NCBI RefSeq assembly: GCF_013364355.1
Contig: NZ_CP054931.1
Span: forward strand, 806,001 to 870,000
From: Stenotrophomonas sp. NA06056
GTDB lineage: Bacteria > Pseudomonadota > Gammaproteobacteria > Xanthomonadales > Xanthomonadaceae
Length of the DNA stretch: 64,000 bases
Direction: 5' to 3'
In this document: positions 7,668 through 17,313 of the stretch, one piece after another
Layout: each line of letters begins with the position of its first letter
How positions within the stretch are numbered: the first letter of the stretch is position 1
Translations under genes and position numbers: made by a program
The notes under the pieces: generated by a model
Told to the model about the DNA's origin: nothing
The model's input: only the letters and a program-made list of their open reading frames with translations
Database searches by the model: none

Positions 7668-9731
7668 ATGAAAATGACTTTCCCCGCCGCGGGCGCCCGT
7701 GTGCGCCTGCCGTTAGCCCTTGGCGCTGCCTTGAGCGCCCCCTTCGCCCATGCCGCGCCCGCTGAAGAAGCACGGACGCTGGATACGCTGGTGGTCACCG
7801 CCGCGGCGCCGTCCTCGCCCTTGCACTGGGTGACCGATCCGCGCCTGCCGCGGCAGCCGGTGCCGGCCAGCGATGGCGCCGATTACCTGAAGACCGTTCC
7901 CGGCTTTTCCGCCATCCGCAATGGCGGCACCAACGGCGATCCGGTGCTGCGCGGCATGTTCGGTTCGCGGCTGAACATCCTCAGCAACGATGGCAATCTG
8001 ATTGGTGCGTGTCCCTCGCGCATGGACAACCCGCTGTCCTACATCTCGCCGGAGAGCTTTGACCGGCTGACCATCATCAAGGGCCCGCAGAGCGTGCGCT
8101 GGGGCGCGGGTGCGTCTGCGGGCACCGTGCGTTTTGAGCGCGATACCCCACGTTTCGACGAGCCCGGGCTGCGTGCCGATGCCAGCGCGCTGGTCGGTTC
8201 GCGCAACCGCAACGACCAGGTGTTGGACCTCACCCTGGGCAATCCGACGGGCTATGTGCGTGCCGGCGGCAACCGCTCCGAAGCCGATGACTACAAGGAC
8301 GGCAACGGTGCTGTGGTTCCGTCGAAGTGGCGCAAGTGGAATGGCGATGTGGCCGTTGGCTGGACGCCAGATGCCGATACCCTGCTTGAAGTGTCCGCCG
8401 GTGCCGGCGATGCGATCGCGCGTTACGCCGGGCGCGGCATGGACGGCGCCGCGTTCGAACGCACCAGCTACGCCGCGCGCTTCGAGAAGCGCAACCTGCC
8501 CGGGGCATGGGACACGTTGCAGGCCAACGTGTACTACAACGAAGCCGACCACGTGATGGACAACTACACGCTGCGCGAGCCAAACCCGCACAGCATGATG
8601 CCGATGCCGATGGCATCGAACGTGGATCGCCGCACGCAGGGTGGGCGCATCAGTTCCGAATGGCGCTGGCAGGACGCGCAGCTGGTGGCCGGCGTGGATG
8701 GCGAGGACAGCCGTCACCGCGGCCGCATGGGCATGGGGCGCGACACCTACAAGCAGGCGGACTGGAACACCGACGCCAACTTCCGCCGCTACGGTGCATT
8801 CACTGAACTGACCCTCGGCGCCGACACCGACCAGCGCTGGATCGGCGGCCTGCGCGTGGATCGCGCCAGCGTGCGCGATGAGCGTGCCGATATCGGCGGC
8901 ATGATGATGGCCATGCCCAATCCCACTGCCGGCCAGCGCCGCAGGGAATGGCTGGGCAGTGGGTTCCTGCGCTACGAACAGGATCTCGCCGACGGCCTGA
9001 CCTGGTATGCCGGGCTGGGCCACAGCCAGCGCATGCCCGACTACTGGGAACTGTTCTCGCCCGATCATGGGCCGGCAGGCGCGGTGAACGCGTTTGCCGG
9101 CATCCAGCCCGAGCGCACCACCCAGCTCGACGTTGGCCTGCAGTACAAGGGGTCGCGCGTGCAGGCCTGGGTCTCGGCCTATGCGGGGCAGATCCAGGAC
9201 TACATCCTGTTCACCTATCACGGCAGCGGCATGATGGGCATGAGCCAGGCCGACAACGTGCAGGCGCGCATTGCCGGTGCCGAGGCCGGGCTGCAGCTGC
9301 AGCTGGATGAGCAGTGGAAACTGGGCGGCACCCTGGCCTATGCCTGGGGCGAGAACCGCGACCAGCATCGCCCGCTGCCGCAGATGCCGCCGCTGGAAGC
9401 ACGCGTGAGCGCGGGCTGGGAAGGCCGACGCTGGAGTGCCGGCGCGCTGGTGCGTGCGGTCACCCACCAGCATCGGGTCGCGGACGGGCAGGGCAACGTC
9501 GTGGCACAGGACCTCGGGCCGAGCAGCGGCTTTGCCACGCTGGCGCTCAATGCCGCCTATCGCTTCAGTTCGCAGCTGCAGCTCAGTGCTGGCGTCGACA
9601 ATCTGTTCGACCGGGCCTACAGCGAGCATCTGAATCTGGCAGGCAGTGCCGACTTCGGCTTCCCGGCCGATCCGGTGCGCATCAACGAGCCCGGCCGCAG
9701 CCTGTGGATGAAGGTGAATTACCGGTATTGA
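7668..9731 (+). CDS. TonB-dependent copper receptor (OprC/NosA type)
   Basis: 687-residue outer-membrane receptor, probably moving copper across the outer membrane with TonB-ExbBD energy. A signal peptide ends near AHAA (about 30), and the TonB-box-like LDTLVVTA lies at about 38-45. The plug has NGGTNGDPVLRGMFGSRLN and GACPSRMDNPLSYISPES, typical of the copper receptor branch. The rest is a 22-strand barrel ending in an aromatic residue (KVNYRY). Putative outer loops carry Met clusters: PHSMMPMPMAS, GGMMMAMPNP and GSGMMGMSQ. The ATG at 7668 has a GGAG site. It likely forms an operon with the preceding DUF2946 gene. Confidence 0.88.
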   Translation: MKMTFPAAGARVRLPLALGAALSAPFAHAAPAEEARTLDTLVVTAAAPSSPLHWVTDPRLPRQPVPASDGADYLKTVPGFSAIRNGGTNGDPVLRGMFGSRLNILSNDGNLIGACPSRMDNPLSYISPESFDRLTIIKGPQSVRWGAGASAGTVRFERDTPRFDEPGLRADASALVGSRNRNDQVLDLTLGNPTGYVRAGGNRSEADDYKDGNGAVVPSKWRKWNGDVAVGWTPDADTLLEVSAGAGDAIARYAGRGMDGAAFERTSYAARFEKRNLPGAWDTLQANVYYNEADHVMDNYTLREPNPHSMMPMPMASNVDRRTQGGRISSEWRWQDAQLVAGVDGEDSRHRGRMGMGRDTYKQADWNTDANFRRYGAFTELTLGADTDQRWIGGLRVDRASVRDERADIGGMMMAMPNPTAGQRRREWLGSGFLRYEQDLADGLTWYAGLGHSQRMPDYWELFSPDHGPAGAVNAFAGIQPERTTQLDVGLQYKGSRVQAWVSAYAGQIQDYILFTYHGSGMMGMSQADNVQARIAGAEAGLQLQLDEQWKLGGTLAYAWGENRDQHRPLPQMPPLEARVSAGWEGRRWSAGALVRAVTHQHRVADGQGNVVAQDLGPSSGFATLALNAAYRFSSQLQLSAGVDNLFDRAYSEHLNLAGSADFGFPADPVRINEPGRSLWMKVNYRY

Positions 9732-9768
9732 GGCCGCAGGCCGTGCCGGATCACCGGGGTAAAAGAAA

Positions 9769-9851
9769 CGGGGTCGGATCCCCGCCAGGTTCCGACCCCG
9801 CCCGGCGCCCTCGGCCGGGCCTCCCGACTGTACGACGGCATCGTCCGTCGT
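9769..9851. terminator. Chain of hairpins after the copper receptor
   Basis: Three consecutive inverted repeats follow the receptor: GGGGTCGGA/TCCGACCCC (9769-9798), GCCCGGC/GCCGGGC (9799-9819) and ACGACGG/CCGTCGT (9832-9851). None has a clear T-run. They probably act as terminators or 3'-end stabilisers. Confidence 0.5.
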
Positions 9852-10022
9852 GGCGCGCCGGGATACATCCCGACATACGTCGACACCGTGCTGCGGACCC
9901 TTGCATGGAATGGGCGCGCGGCGCTATCGCAGCAGCGGTTCCACGTCGGTAAACGCTTGGCACATACCGCTTTTGCGGGGCCTTGCCTACACTCGGCGGC
10001 CGTGGATCGCTCAGGATTGTTC

Positions 10023-11129
10023 ATGTTGGCTCGTATCGCTTCGACCCTGGCCCTTGGCCTCAGCCTGGCCGTGCTGGCCGGGTGCGCAGGCAAACAGGAG
10101 GCCGCCGCGCGTCGGCAGGGCGAAGCCGTGCCGGTCACCGCGCAGGTCGTGCGGACGATGCAGTGGAATGACACGCTGCAGGCGCTGGGCACGGCCAAGG
10201 CGCGCGAGTCGATCAGCGTGACCGCCAAGGTGAGCGAGATCGTCGAGAAGGTGCATTTCGAAAGTGGCCAGCAGGTCGCCGCCGGTGCGCCGCTGGTGAC
10301 CCTGCGCGGGCAGGCCCAGGAAGCTGCCCTGGTGCAGGCGCAAGCGACCTTCCGCGAAGCCGACCAGTTGTACAAGCGCCAGCGCGAACTGGCGGCACAG
10401 CGGTTGGTGTCCAGCGCGACCCTGGACACGCAGAAGTCGATCCGCGACGCCGCCGAAGCACGCGTGGCGCAGATGCAGTCGGACATCGGCGACCGTCGTG
10501 TGCGCGCGCCGTTCGCCGGCGTCCTCGGCATCCGCCAGATCAGCCCGGGCACGCTGCTGACGCCGACCACGGTGATCGCCACCCTCGATGACGTCGAGCG
10601 CATGCACGTCGATTTCCAGGTGCCGGAAGTGGAGCTGGCGTCGCTGACCACCGGCGACAAGGTGCAGGCCACCAGCGTGGCTTGGCCGGGCCGCACCTTC
10701 GAAGGCGAGGTCAGCACCATCGATGCACGCATCGATCCAGCTACCCGTGCGGTGACCGTGCGTGCCGACTTCGCCAATGGCGACCACGCACTGCGTCCGG
10801 GCATGCTGCTCGACGTGCGTCTGTTCCATCCCGATCGACCCGCACTGGTCGTGCCGGAAATTGCCGTGGTGCAGGTCGGTCGCGACAGCTTCATGTACCG
10901 CATCAAGGCCGATGACACCGTCGAACGCGTGGACGTGGTCACCGGCGCACGTCGCGCTGGCGTGGTCGAGATCAAGCAGGGCCTGCAGGCCGGCCAGCGC
11001 ATCGTGGTGGACGGCACCGGCAAGCTGCGTGCAGGCCTGAAGGTGGCGGCCACCGACGCCGCGCCCGCCAGTGGCGCGCAGCCGGCGACGGCTGAAGGCC
11101 CGGTCGCTGCCGAGGGTCACGGCGGATGA
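10023..11129 (+). CDS. RND efflux periplasmic adaptor (membrane fusion lipoprotein)
   Basis: 368-residue adaptor linking an inner-membrane RND pump to an outer-membrane channel. It has a lipoprotein signal (LAGC, Cys21), a lipoyl-like half (VSEIVEKVHFESGQQVAAG), a helical hairpin, the returning half (DRRVRAPFAGVLGIRQISPG) and a beta-barrel/membrane-proximal domain. Its stop overlaps the pump gene by 4 bp, so the two are co-translated. No outer-membrane factor or TetR/LysR regulator is adjacent. The two-gene layout resembles SmeMN or SmeGH of S. maltophilia; which one cannot be fixed from sequence reading alone. Confidence 0.9.
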   Translation: MLARIASTLALGLSLAVLAGCAGKQEAAARRQGEAVPVTAQVVRTMQWNDTLQALGTAKARESISVTAKVSEIVEKVHFESGQQVAAGAPLVTLRGQAQEAALVQAQATFREADQLYKRQRELAAQRLVSSATLDTQKSIRDAAEARVAQMQSDIGDRRVRAPFAGVLGIRQISPGTLLTPTTVIATLDDVERMHVDFQVPEVELASLTTGDKVQATSVAWPGRTFEGEVSTIDARIDPATRAVTVRADFANGDHALRPGMLLDVRLFHPDRPALVVPEIAVVQVGRDSFMYRIKADDTVERVDVVTGARRAGVVEIKQGLQAGQRIVVDGTGKLRAGLKVAATDAAPASGAQPATAEGPVAAEGHGG

Positions 11130-14100
11130 AGCTGTCTGACATCTCCATCCAGCGGCCGGTGTTTGCCGTGGTGATGAGCCTGTTGTTGCTGGTGCTGGGC
11201 GTGATGTCCTTCACCCGCTTGACCCTGCGCGAACTGCCGGCCATCGATCCGCCGATTGTCTCGGTCTCGGTGGATTACACCGGCGCGTCGGCAGCGGTCA
11301 TCGAAAGCCGGATCACCCAGGTGCTGGAAGACGCGCTGGCCGGCATCGAAGGCATCGATACGATCAATGCGCGCAGCACCAACGGCCGCTCGCAGGTCAG
11401 CATCGAGTTCACCTCCAACCGTGACATCGAAGCGGCGGCCAACGACGTGCGCGATGCGGTCAGCCGCGTGGCCGATCGCATGCCCGAAGAGGCACGGCCA
11501 CCGGAGATCGCCAAGGTCGAGAGCGATGCCGATCCGATCATCTGGTTCAACATGGTGTCCTCGACCATGGACACGCTGGAACTGAGCGATTACGCCGACC
11601 GCTACGTGGTCGACCGCTTCTCCAGCCTGGATGGCGTGGCCCAGGTCCGCATCGGTGGCCGCCAGCGCTACGCGATGCGCATCTGGCTGGACCGTGACCA
11701 GCTGGCCGCACGTGGCCTGACCACTGGCGACATCGAAACCGCGCTGCGCAACGAGAACGTGGAACTGCCGGCCGGCCGCATCGAGTCCACCGATCGCGAT
11801 TTCACCCTGCGCGTGGAGCGCAACTACATCAAGCCGGAAGATTTCGCGACCATCCCGCTGGGCAAGGGCAGTGATGGCTACGTGGTGCGCATGGGCGATG
11901 TGGCGAAGATCGAGCTGGCCTCGGCCGAGCGTCGCGCCTACTACCGCAGCAACGGCGAGCCCGGCATCGGCCTGGGCATTGTCAAGACCTCCACCGCCAA
12001 CTCGCTGGACGTGGCGCGTACCGCGCGCGCTGAAGCCGAGCGTGTCGCGCTGACCCTGCCCAAGGGCACGCAGATCTTCGTTGCCTTCGACAACACCACC
12101 TTCATCGAGGCCGCCGTCGACCGCGTGTACGCCACGCTGGTGGAAGCGATGATCCTGGTGCTGGCGGTGATCTGGTTGTTCCTCGGCAGCTTCCGTGCGG
12201 CGTTGATTCCGGCGGTAACGGTGCCGGTGTGCCTGGTGGCCGCGTTCATCGCGCTGTACGCATTCGACTTCTCGATCAACCTGCTGACGCTGTTGGCGCT
12301 GGTGCTGTGCATCGGCCTGGTGGTGGATGACGCGATCGTGGTGGTGGAAAACGTGCAACGCCGCATCGACCTGGGCGAGCCGCCGCTGGTGGCGTCCAAG
12401 CGCGGTACCGCACAGGTGGCGTTCGCGGTGATCGCCACCACCGCCGTGCTGGTGGCGGTATTCCTGCCGGTCGGCTTCCTGGAAGGCAATACCGGGCGCC
12501 TGTTCCGTGAACTGGCGGTGGCCCTGGCCGCAGCGGTCGCGCTGTCGGCGTTCGTGGCGCTGACGCTGACCCCGATGATGGCCTCCAAGCTGCTCAAGCC
12601 GCATACCGGGCAAGCACCGCGCGGGCTGCACGGTTTCATCAACCGCAATCTGGAACGCCTGGCCGGCGCTTACGGTCGCGTGCTCGATCATCATGTGGAT
12701 CGCACCTGGATCTACCTGCTGGTGATGGTCGCTGCGTTGGCGGCCAGCTGGCTGCTGATCAAAGTGCTGCCTTCGGAACTGGCCCCGGCCGAAGACCGTG
12801 GCTCGTTCCAGATCATGATCGACGGCCCGGAAGGCGCCGGCTACGACTACACCGTGCAGCAGGTGCAGCAGGTGGAAGCGCTGCTGGCACCGCATGTGGG
12901 CGCGGACAAGCCGATCGTGCGCGCCAACCCGCGCGTGCCCGGCGGCTTCGGCGCAAGCGAGGAAATGCACACCGGCCGAGTCAGCGTGTTCCTGCAGCCG
13001 TGGCGCCAGCGCAGCGAAGGCACGCCGGAAGTGGCCAACGAACTGCAGAAGGAACTGGACACCATCCGTGGCGTGCGCGTGCGTACCCAGGTGGGAGGCG
13101 GGCTGGTGCGCAGTGGTGGGCAGCCGTTCCAGATCGTGCTGGGTGGCCCGGAATACGCCGAGATCGCGCAGTGGCGCGACCGCATCCTGCTGCGCATGGC
13201 CGACAACCCCGGTCTGGTCGGCCCGGACTCGGACTACAAGGAAACCCGTCCGCAGATGCGGGTGAACATCGACCGTCAACGTGCGGCCGACCTCGGCGTG
13301 CCGGTCACCGCGATCGGTTCGGCGCTGGAAACGATGATGGGCTCGCGCCGCGTCACCACCTTCGTCGACAACGGCGAAGAGTACGACGTGCTGGTCCAGG
13401 CCGGCCGTGATGGCCGCGCCAGCCCGGCCGACCTCGCCGCTATCCGCGTGCGTGCGACCTCCGGCGAACTGGTGCCGTTGTCCAACCTGGTCACCCTGAG
13501 CGAAGTGGCCGAAGCCGGTACCTTGAACCGCTTCAACCGGCTGCGCTCGATCACCATCAGCGCCGGCCTGGCGCCGGGGTATCCGCTGGGCGAGGCCATC
13601 GCCTGGGCCCAGCAGGTCACCGGCGAAGAGCTGCCGCAGTACGCGCAGGTGAACTGGAAGGGCGAATCGCGCGAGTACCAGAGTGCGGGCGGCGCGGTGC
13701 TGCTGACCTTCGCCATGGCCCTGCTGGTGGTGTACCTGGTGCTGGCCGCGCAGTTCGAGAGCTTCATCCATCCGCTGACGATCATGCTGACCGTGCCACT
13801 GGGCGTGCTCGGTGCGCTGGTCGGCCTGTGGCTGAGCGGAGGGACGGTGAACCTGTTCAGCCAGATCGGCATCGTCATGCTGGTGGGCCTGGCGGCCAAG
13901 AACGGCATCCTGATCGTCGAGTTCGCCAACCAGCTGCGCGACGACGGGCGAACCGTACGTGAGGCGATCATCGAATCGGCGATGGTGCGCCTGCGTCCGA
14001 TCCTGATGACCTCGATCGCCACCGTGGTCGGCGCCATCCCGTTGGTGGTGGCCGGTGGCCCGGGTTCGGCCAGCCGTGGCACCATCGGCATCGTGATCAT

Positions 14101-14251
14101 CTTCGGCGTCACCCTGTCCACCTTCCTGTCGCTGTTCGTGGTGCCGGCGTTCTACGCGCGGCTGGCCCCGTACACCCGCTCGCCGGAAGCGGTGAAGCGT
14201 GAGCTGGAGAAGCAGGAAGCCGACTCGCCGTCGGTGGGCGGGCATGCCTGA
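11126..14251 (+). CDS. RND multidrug efflux pump (AcrB/HAE1-type)
   Basis: 1041-residue proton-driven inner-membrane pump; the length is normal for the family. It begins MKLSDISIQRPVFAVVMS, the usual first transmembrane helix. It has TM4 with the proton-relay aspartates in VLCIGLVVDDAIVVVEN, the GFLEG loop, duplicated porter domains in the two large periplasmic loops, and the C-terminal repeat GLAAKNGILIVEFANQLR with the relay Lys. Translation is coupled to the adaptor through an ATGA overlap. Substrates cannot be read from the sequence; multidrug export is the family expectation. Confidence 0.93.
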   Translation: MKLSDISIQRPVFAVVMSLLLLVLGVMSFTRLTLRELPAIDPPIVSVSVDYTGASAAVIESRITQVLEDALAGIEGIDTINARSTNGRSQVSIEFTSNRDIEAAANDVRDAVSRVADRMPEEARPPEIAKVESDADPIIWFNMVSSTMDTLELSDYADRYVVDRFSSLDGVAQVRIGGRQRYAMRIWLDRDQLAARGLTTGDIETALRNENVELPAGRIESTDRDFTLRVERNYIKPEDFATIPLGKGSDGYVVRMGDVAKIELASAERRAYYRSNGEPGIGLGIVKTSTANSLDVARTARAEAERVALTLPKGTQIFVAFDNTTFIEAAVDRVYATLVEAMILVLAVIWLFLGSFRAALIPAVTVPVCLVAAFIALYAFDFSINLLTLLALVLCIGLVVDDAIVVVENVQRRIDLGEPPLVASKRGTAQVAFAVIATTAVLVAVFLPVGFLEGNTGRLFRELAVALAAAVALSAFVALTLTPMMASKLLKPHTGQAPRGLHGFINRNLERLAGAYGRVLDHHVDRTWIYLLVMVAALAASWLLIKVLPSELAPAEDRGSFQIMIDGPEGAGYDYTVQQVQQVEALLAPHVGADKPIVRANPRVPGGFGASEEMHTGRVSVFLQPWRQRSEGTPEVANELQKELDTIRGVRVRTQVGGGLVRSGGQPFQIVLGGPEYAEIAQWRDRILLRMADNPGLVGPDSDYKETRPQMRVNIDRQRAADLGVPVTAIGSALETMMGSRRVTTFVDNGEEYDVLVQAGRDGRASPADLAAIRVRATSGELVPLSNLVTLSEVAEAGTLNRFNRLRSITISAGLAPGYPLGEAIAWAQQVTGEELPQYAQVNWKGESREYQSAGGAVLLTFAMALLVVYLVLAAQFESFIHPLTIMLTVPLGVLGALVGLWLSGGTVNLFSQIGIVMLVGLAAKNGILIVEFANQLRDDGRTVREAIIESAMVRLRPILMTSIATVVGAIPLVVAGGPGSASRGTIGIVIIFGVTLSTFLSLFVVPAFYARLAPYTRSPEAVKRELEKQEADSPSVGGHA

Positions 14252-14783
14252 GTCGGCGCGCATTCTGCAGGGCGAAGGCTTCCTCCTGCGCCGCTGGCGC
14301 AGCGATGACCTGGAGTCGCTGCTGCGCCATGCCAACGACGCGGACGTCTCGCGTGGGCTGCGTGACCGCTTCCCGTATCCGTACACCCGCGAGGATGGCG
14401 AAGCCTTCCTGGGCGGGCGCGTGCTGGCCCCGGGCACGCTGAACCTGGCCATCGAGATAGATGGCCAGGCCTGCGGCAGCGTGGGCGCCCAGCAGGGCGT
14501 GGCCGAGCGCGGTCATATGGCTGAACTTGGCTACTGGCTGGGCCAGGCCTACTGGGGCCAGGGCCTGATGACCCGCGTGGTCGGCCTGTTCGCGCCGTGG
14601 GTGATGGACGAACTGCGCCTGTTCAGGCTGCAGGCCGGGGTGGTCGACTTCAACCTCGGCTCGGCACGGGTACTGGAAAAGAACGGCTTCCAGGAAGAGG
14701 GCGTGGATCGCTGCGCGATCTACAAGCGGGGTGAGCTGCACGACCTGCGCCGCTTCGCCCGGGTGCGCACGCAGCTGCCTTGA
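14244..14783 (+). CDS. GNAT family N-acetyltransferase
   Basis: 179-residue acetyltransferase of the RimJ/RimL-like branch. Visible are the N-terminal strand ILQGEGFLLRRWRSDDLESL, the central AELGYWLGQAYWGQGLMT (acetyl-CoA pyrophosphate loop) and the C-terminal NLGSARVLEKNGFQEEG typical of GNAT motif B. The ATG at 14244 overlaps the pump gene stop by 8 bp, indicating co-transcription with the efflux operon. The substrate (protein N-terminus, small molecule or drug) is unknown. The genomic link to efflux is suggestive but may only be positional. Confidence 0.85.
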   Translation: MPESARILQGEGFLLRRWRSDDLESLLRHANDADVSRGLRDRFPYPYTREDGEAFLGGRVLAPGTLNLAIEIDGQACGSVGAQQGVAERGHMAELGYWLGQAYWGQGLMTRVVGLFAPWVMDELRLFRLQAGVVDFNLGSARVLEKNGFQEEGVDRCAIYKRGELHDLRRFARVRTQLP

Positions 14784-14789
14784 ATGGCC

Positions 14790-14857
14790 GCCGGGCATGG
14801 CCCGGCGCTGCTTGGGGCGGGATCGCTCTTGTCGGTAGCGCCGGGCCATGCCCGGCG
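14790..14857. repeat. Inverted pair of SMAG palindromes
   Basis: A degenerate CCGGGC-ATG-GCCCGG palindrome ending GCTGC (14790-14811) and a GTAG-headed palindrome with the same stem (14835-14857) lie in opposite orientation between the acetyltransferase and symporter genes. Confidence 0.8.
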
Positions 14858-14961
14858 GATTCCTTCTGGCGCTATCGCAGCGACCTTCGATCAGGGAGAA
14901 TCGACCGGTCCCCTCCAGCCGACGGGACGTCCTTACAACCCGCCGACTGGAGAGAGCGCGC

Positions 14962-16479
14962 GTGGAAGCTACCGTACATTTCATCAACAGCATCATCTGG
15001 AGCAAGGCGCTGATCTTCATGTGCCTTGCCGCCGGCCTGTTCTTCAGCCTGCGGACGCGCTTCATGCAGATCCGTGGTTTCGTCGAGATGTGCCGCCTCA
15101 CCGTGTCCGGTGAGAAATCCGATGCTGGCGTGTCCTCGTTCCAGGCCCTGGCCATGTCGATGGCCGGCCGCATGGGCATCGGCAACATCGCCGGTGTGGC
15201 GACCGCCATCGCCTTCGGCGGCCCCGGCGCGATCTTCTGGATGTGGGTGATGGGTTTCCTCGGCGCGTCCACCTCGTACGTGGAATGCACCCTGGCGCAG
15301 ATCTACAAGACCAAGGATGCCGAAGGCCGCTATCGCGGTGGCCCGGCCTATTACATCGAAAAGGCGATGGGACTGAAGTGGTACGCCATGGCCTTCGCCA
15401 TCGCCACGATCATCGCCGCCGGCTTCCTGATGCCCGGCGTGCAGGCCAACGCGATCGCCGACAGCGTCATCAATGCCTGCCGTGGTACCGCGCTGTGCGG
15501 CCCGCTCGATGGCCAGGCCTTTGGCATGGAATCGGCGCAGGCGCTGAAGCTGGGCATCGGCATCGTCGTCGCGCTGCTGCTGGGCGTGGTGATCTTCGGT
15601 GGCGTCAAGCGCATCGCCAACTTCGCTGAAGTGGTAGTGCCGTTCATGGCGGCCGGCTTCATCCTGATGGCCATCGTCATCATGATCATCAACTATGACC
15701 GTGTGCCGGAAATGTTCGGCATCATCTTCAAGAGCGCGTTCGGTACCCACGCTGCGTTCGGCGCGATGATGGGCCTGGCGGTGGAGTGGGGCATCAAGCG
15801 CGGCATCTATGCCAACGAGGCTGGGCAGGGTTCGGGCCCGCACGCTGCGGCCGCCTCCGAGGTCTCGCATCCGGCCAAGCAGGGTTACGTGCAGGCCTTC
15901 GCCATCTACTTCGACACCATGATGGTGTGCACCGCCACCGCCTTCCTGATCCTGGCCAGCGGCACCTACAACGTGTATTCGCCGGTACCGGGTGGCGCGC
16001 CGATCTTCCAGGGCCTGGCCGGCATTCCCGAAGGTGCGGGCTACGCGCAGGCCGGTGTGGAAGCGGTGCTGCCGGGCTGGGGCTCGGCGTTCGTCTCGAT
16101 CGCCATCTTCTTCTTCGCCTTCACCACGATCATGGCCTATTACTACATGGCCGAAACCAACCTCAGCTATGTGAACCACAACAGGAAGCGGCCGCTGACA
16201 GTGCTGCTGCTGCGCCTGGGCATCATCGGCATGGTGGTATTTGGCGCCTTCCACAACGCCACCCTGGCCTGGGCGTTGGGTGACATCGGCGTAGGCCTGA
16301 TGGCCTGGCTGAACATCATCGCCATCCTCATCGTGCAGAAGCCGGCCATGCTGGCCCTGCGCGATTACGAACGACAGAAGAAGCTCGGCCTCGATCCGAT
16401 CTTCGACCCCGATGCCCTGGGCATCAAGAACGCCGATTTCTGGCGTCAACGCAAGCTGGAGTTGTCCCGTAGTGAATGA
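14962..16479 (+). CDS. Alanine/glycine:cation symporter family protein (AGCS)
   Basis: 505-residue Na+-coupled amino-acid symporter in the inner membrane, with about 11 hydrophobic segments. Family signatures include SSFQALAMSMAGRMGIGNIAG, GGPGAIFWMWVMGFLGAST, YRGGPAYYIEKAMG and GIYANEAGQGSGPHAAAA. The GTG at 14962 is chosen because it is preceded by GGAGAGAG and gives a family-length N-terminus; the open frame upstream runs through a SMAG repeat. The likely substrate is alanine or glycine. Its stop codon overlaps the next gene's start region by 8 bp. Confidence 0.92.
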   Translation: MEATVHFINSIIWSKALIFMCLAAGLFFSLRTRFMQIRGFVEMCRLTVSGEKSDAGVSSFQALAMSMAGRMGIGNIAGVATAIAFGGPGAIFWMWVMGFLGASTSYVECTLAQIYKTKDAEGRYRGGPAYYIEKAMGLKWYAMAFAIATIIAAGFLMPGVQANAIADSVINACRGTALCGPLDGQAFGMESAQALKLGIGIVVALLLGVVIFGGVKRIANFAEVVVPFMAAGFILMAIVIMIINYDRVPEMFGIIFKSAFGTHAAFGAMMGLAVEWGIKRGIYANEAGQGSGPHAAAASEVSHPAKQGYVQAFAIYFDTMMVCTATAFLILASGTYNVYSPVPGGAPIFQGLAGIPEGAGYAQAGVEAVLPGWGSAFVSIAIFFFAFTTIMAYYYMAETNLSYVNHNRKRPLTVLLLRLGIIGMVVFGAFHNATLAWALGDIGVGLMAWLNIIAILIVQKPAMLALRDYERQKKLGLDPIFDPDALGIKNADFWRQRKLELSRSE

Positions 16480-17305
16480 TCCCTGGAAGAATGCCCGCCG
16501 CCCGTCGTCGCGACCGCCGCGGGCCACCCCGCTGCCACCGCGTGAGGGCGGCACCCCGCCACCGCCGGGTCGTGGCAACGACGAACTGCGCCTGTATGGC
16601 TGGAACGCCGTGCAGGCCCTGTTCGCCAAGCGCCCGCAGGCGCTGCGCAAGCTGTACCTGGTGGAATCGCTGATTCCGCGCATGCAGCCGGTGCTGAAGT
16701 GGTGCGTGGCCAACCGCGTGGGCTATCGCGTGGTGGAAGAGGGCGACCTCAACAAGCTGGCCGCCACCACTCACCACGAAGGCCTGGTGGCCGACGTGCT
16801 GCGTGCGCCGGTGCTGCCGCTGGCGCAGTGGCTGGCCGAACTGGGCGAAGGCCCGGCGCTGGCGCTGTGGCTGGATGGCGTTGGCAATCCGCACAACTTC
16901 GGTGCGATCCTGCGCTCGGCCGCGCACTTCGGCGTCAAGGCGCTGCTGCTGCCGGCCGGAAGCACGCTGGCGCTGTCCGGTGCTGCCGCACGCGTGGCTG
17001 AAGGCGGCGCCGAGTCGGTGCCGTTGGTGCAGTTGCCTGAGGGTGCAGAAGCGATGGCGCAACTGCGCGCCGCTGGCTTTGGCCTGGCTGCGACCCTGGT
17101 CGAGGGTGGCGAGGACGTGTTCCGTGCGTCGCTGCCGGCACGCCTGGTGTACGTGATGGGTGCTGAAAGCGAAGGCATGGATCGCGGCCTGGCCAGCCAG
17201 TGTGACCAGCAGCTGTCGATTCCCGGCAGTGGCGCGGTTGAAAGCCTGAATGTCGCTTCCGCCACGGCGGTGCTGCTGGCGCAGTGGGCCAGTCGACGCG
17301 GCTGA
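16472..17305 (+). CDS. TrmH/SpoU-family RNA 2'-O-methyltransferase (RlmB-like)
   Basis: 277-residue SPOUT methyltransferase, probably modifying a guanosine ribose in 23S rRNA. A basic, proline-rich leader (about 1-40) precedes a substrate-binding domain (LYGWNAVQALFAKRPQALRK) and the knotted catalytic domain. Motif 1 is GVGNPHNFGAILRSAAHFG, motif 2 is VYVMGAESEGMDRGL, and motif 3 is IPGSGAVESLNVASATAVLL. The GTG at 16472 overlaps the symporter stop by 8 bp; an upstream ATG would give a longer overlap and a non-homologous leader. The exact RNA target (RlmB G2251 versus another) is not certain. Confidence 0.87.
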   Translation: MNDPWKNARRPSSRPPRATPLPPREGGTPPPPGRGNDELRLYGWNAVQALFAKRPQALRKLYLVESLIPRMQPVLKWCVANRVGYRVVEEGDLNKLAATTHHEGLVADVLRAPVLPLAQWLAELGEGPALALWLDGVGNPHNFGAILRSAAHFGVKALLLPAGSTLALSGAAARVAEGGAESVPLVQLPEGAEAMAQLRAAGFGLAATLVEGGEDVFRASLPARLVYVMGAESEGMDRGLASQCDQQLSIPGSGAVESLNVASATAVLLAQWASRRG

Positions 17306-17313
17306 GTGTCGCC

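Noticed and set aside
9799..9960. Degenerate insertion-sequence remnant after the copper receptor
   Set aside because: Several small hairpins are present but no transposase fragment or terminal inverted repeats with target duplication could be seen.
11126..14251. Assigning a specific Sme pump name
   Set aside because: A two-gene adaptor-pump layout fits more than one Sme system, and distinguishing them needs an alignment that could not be run.
11117..14452. 1111-residue frame on the minus strand
   Set aside because: Shadow of the RND pump gene: His/Arg/Gln-rich antisense translation typical of high-GC genes, with the plus strand showing full pump motifs.
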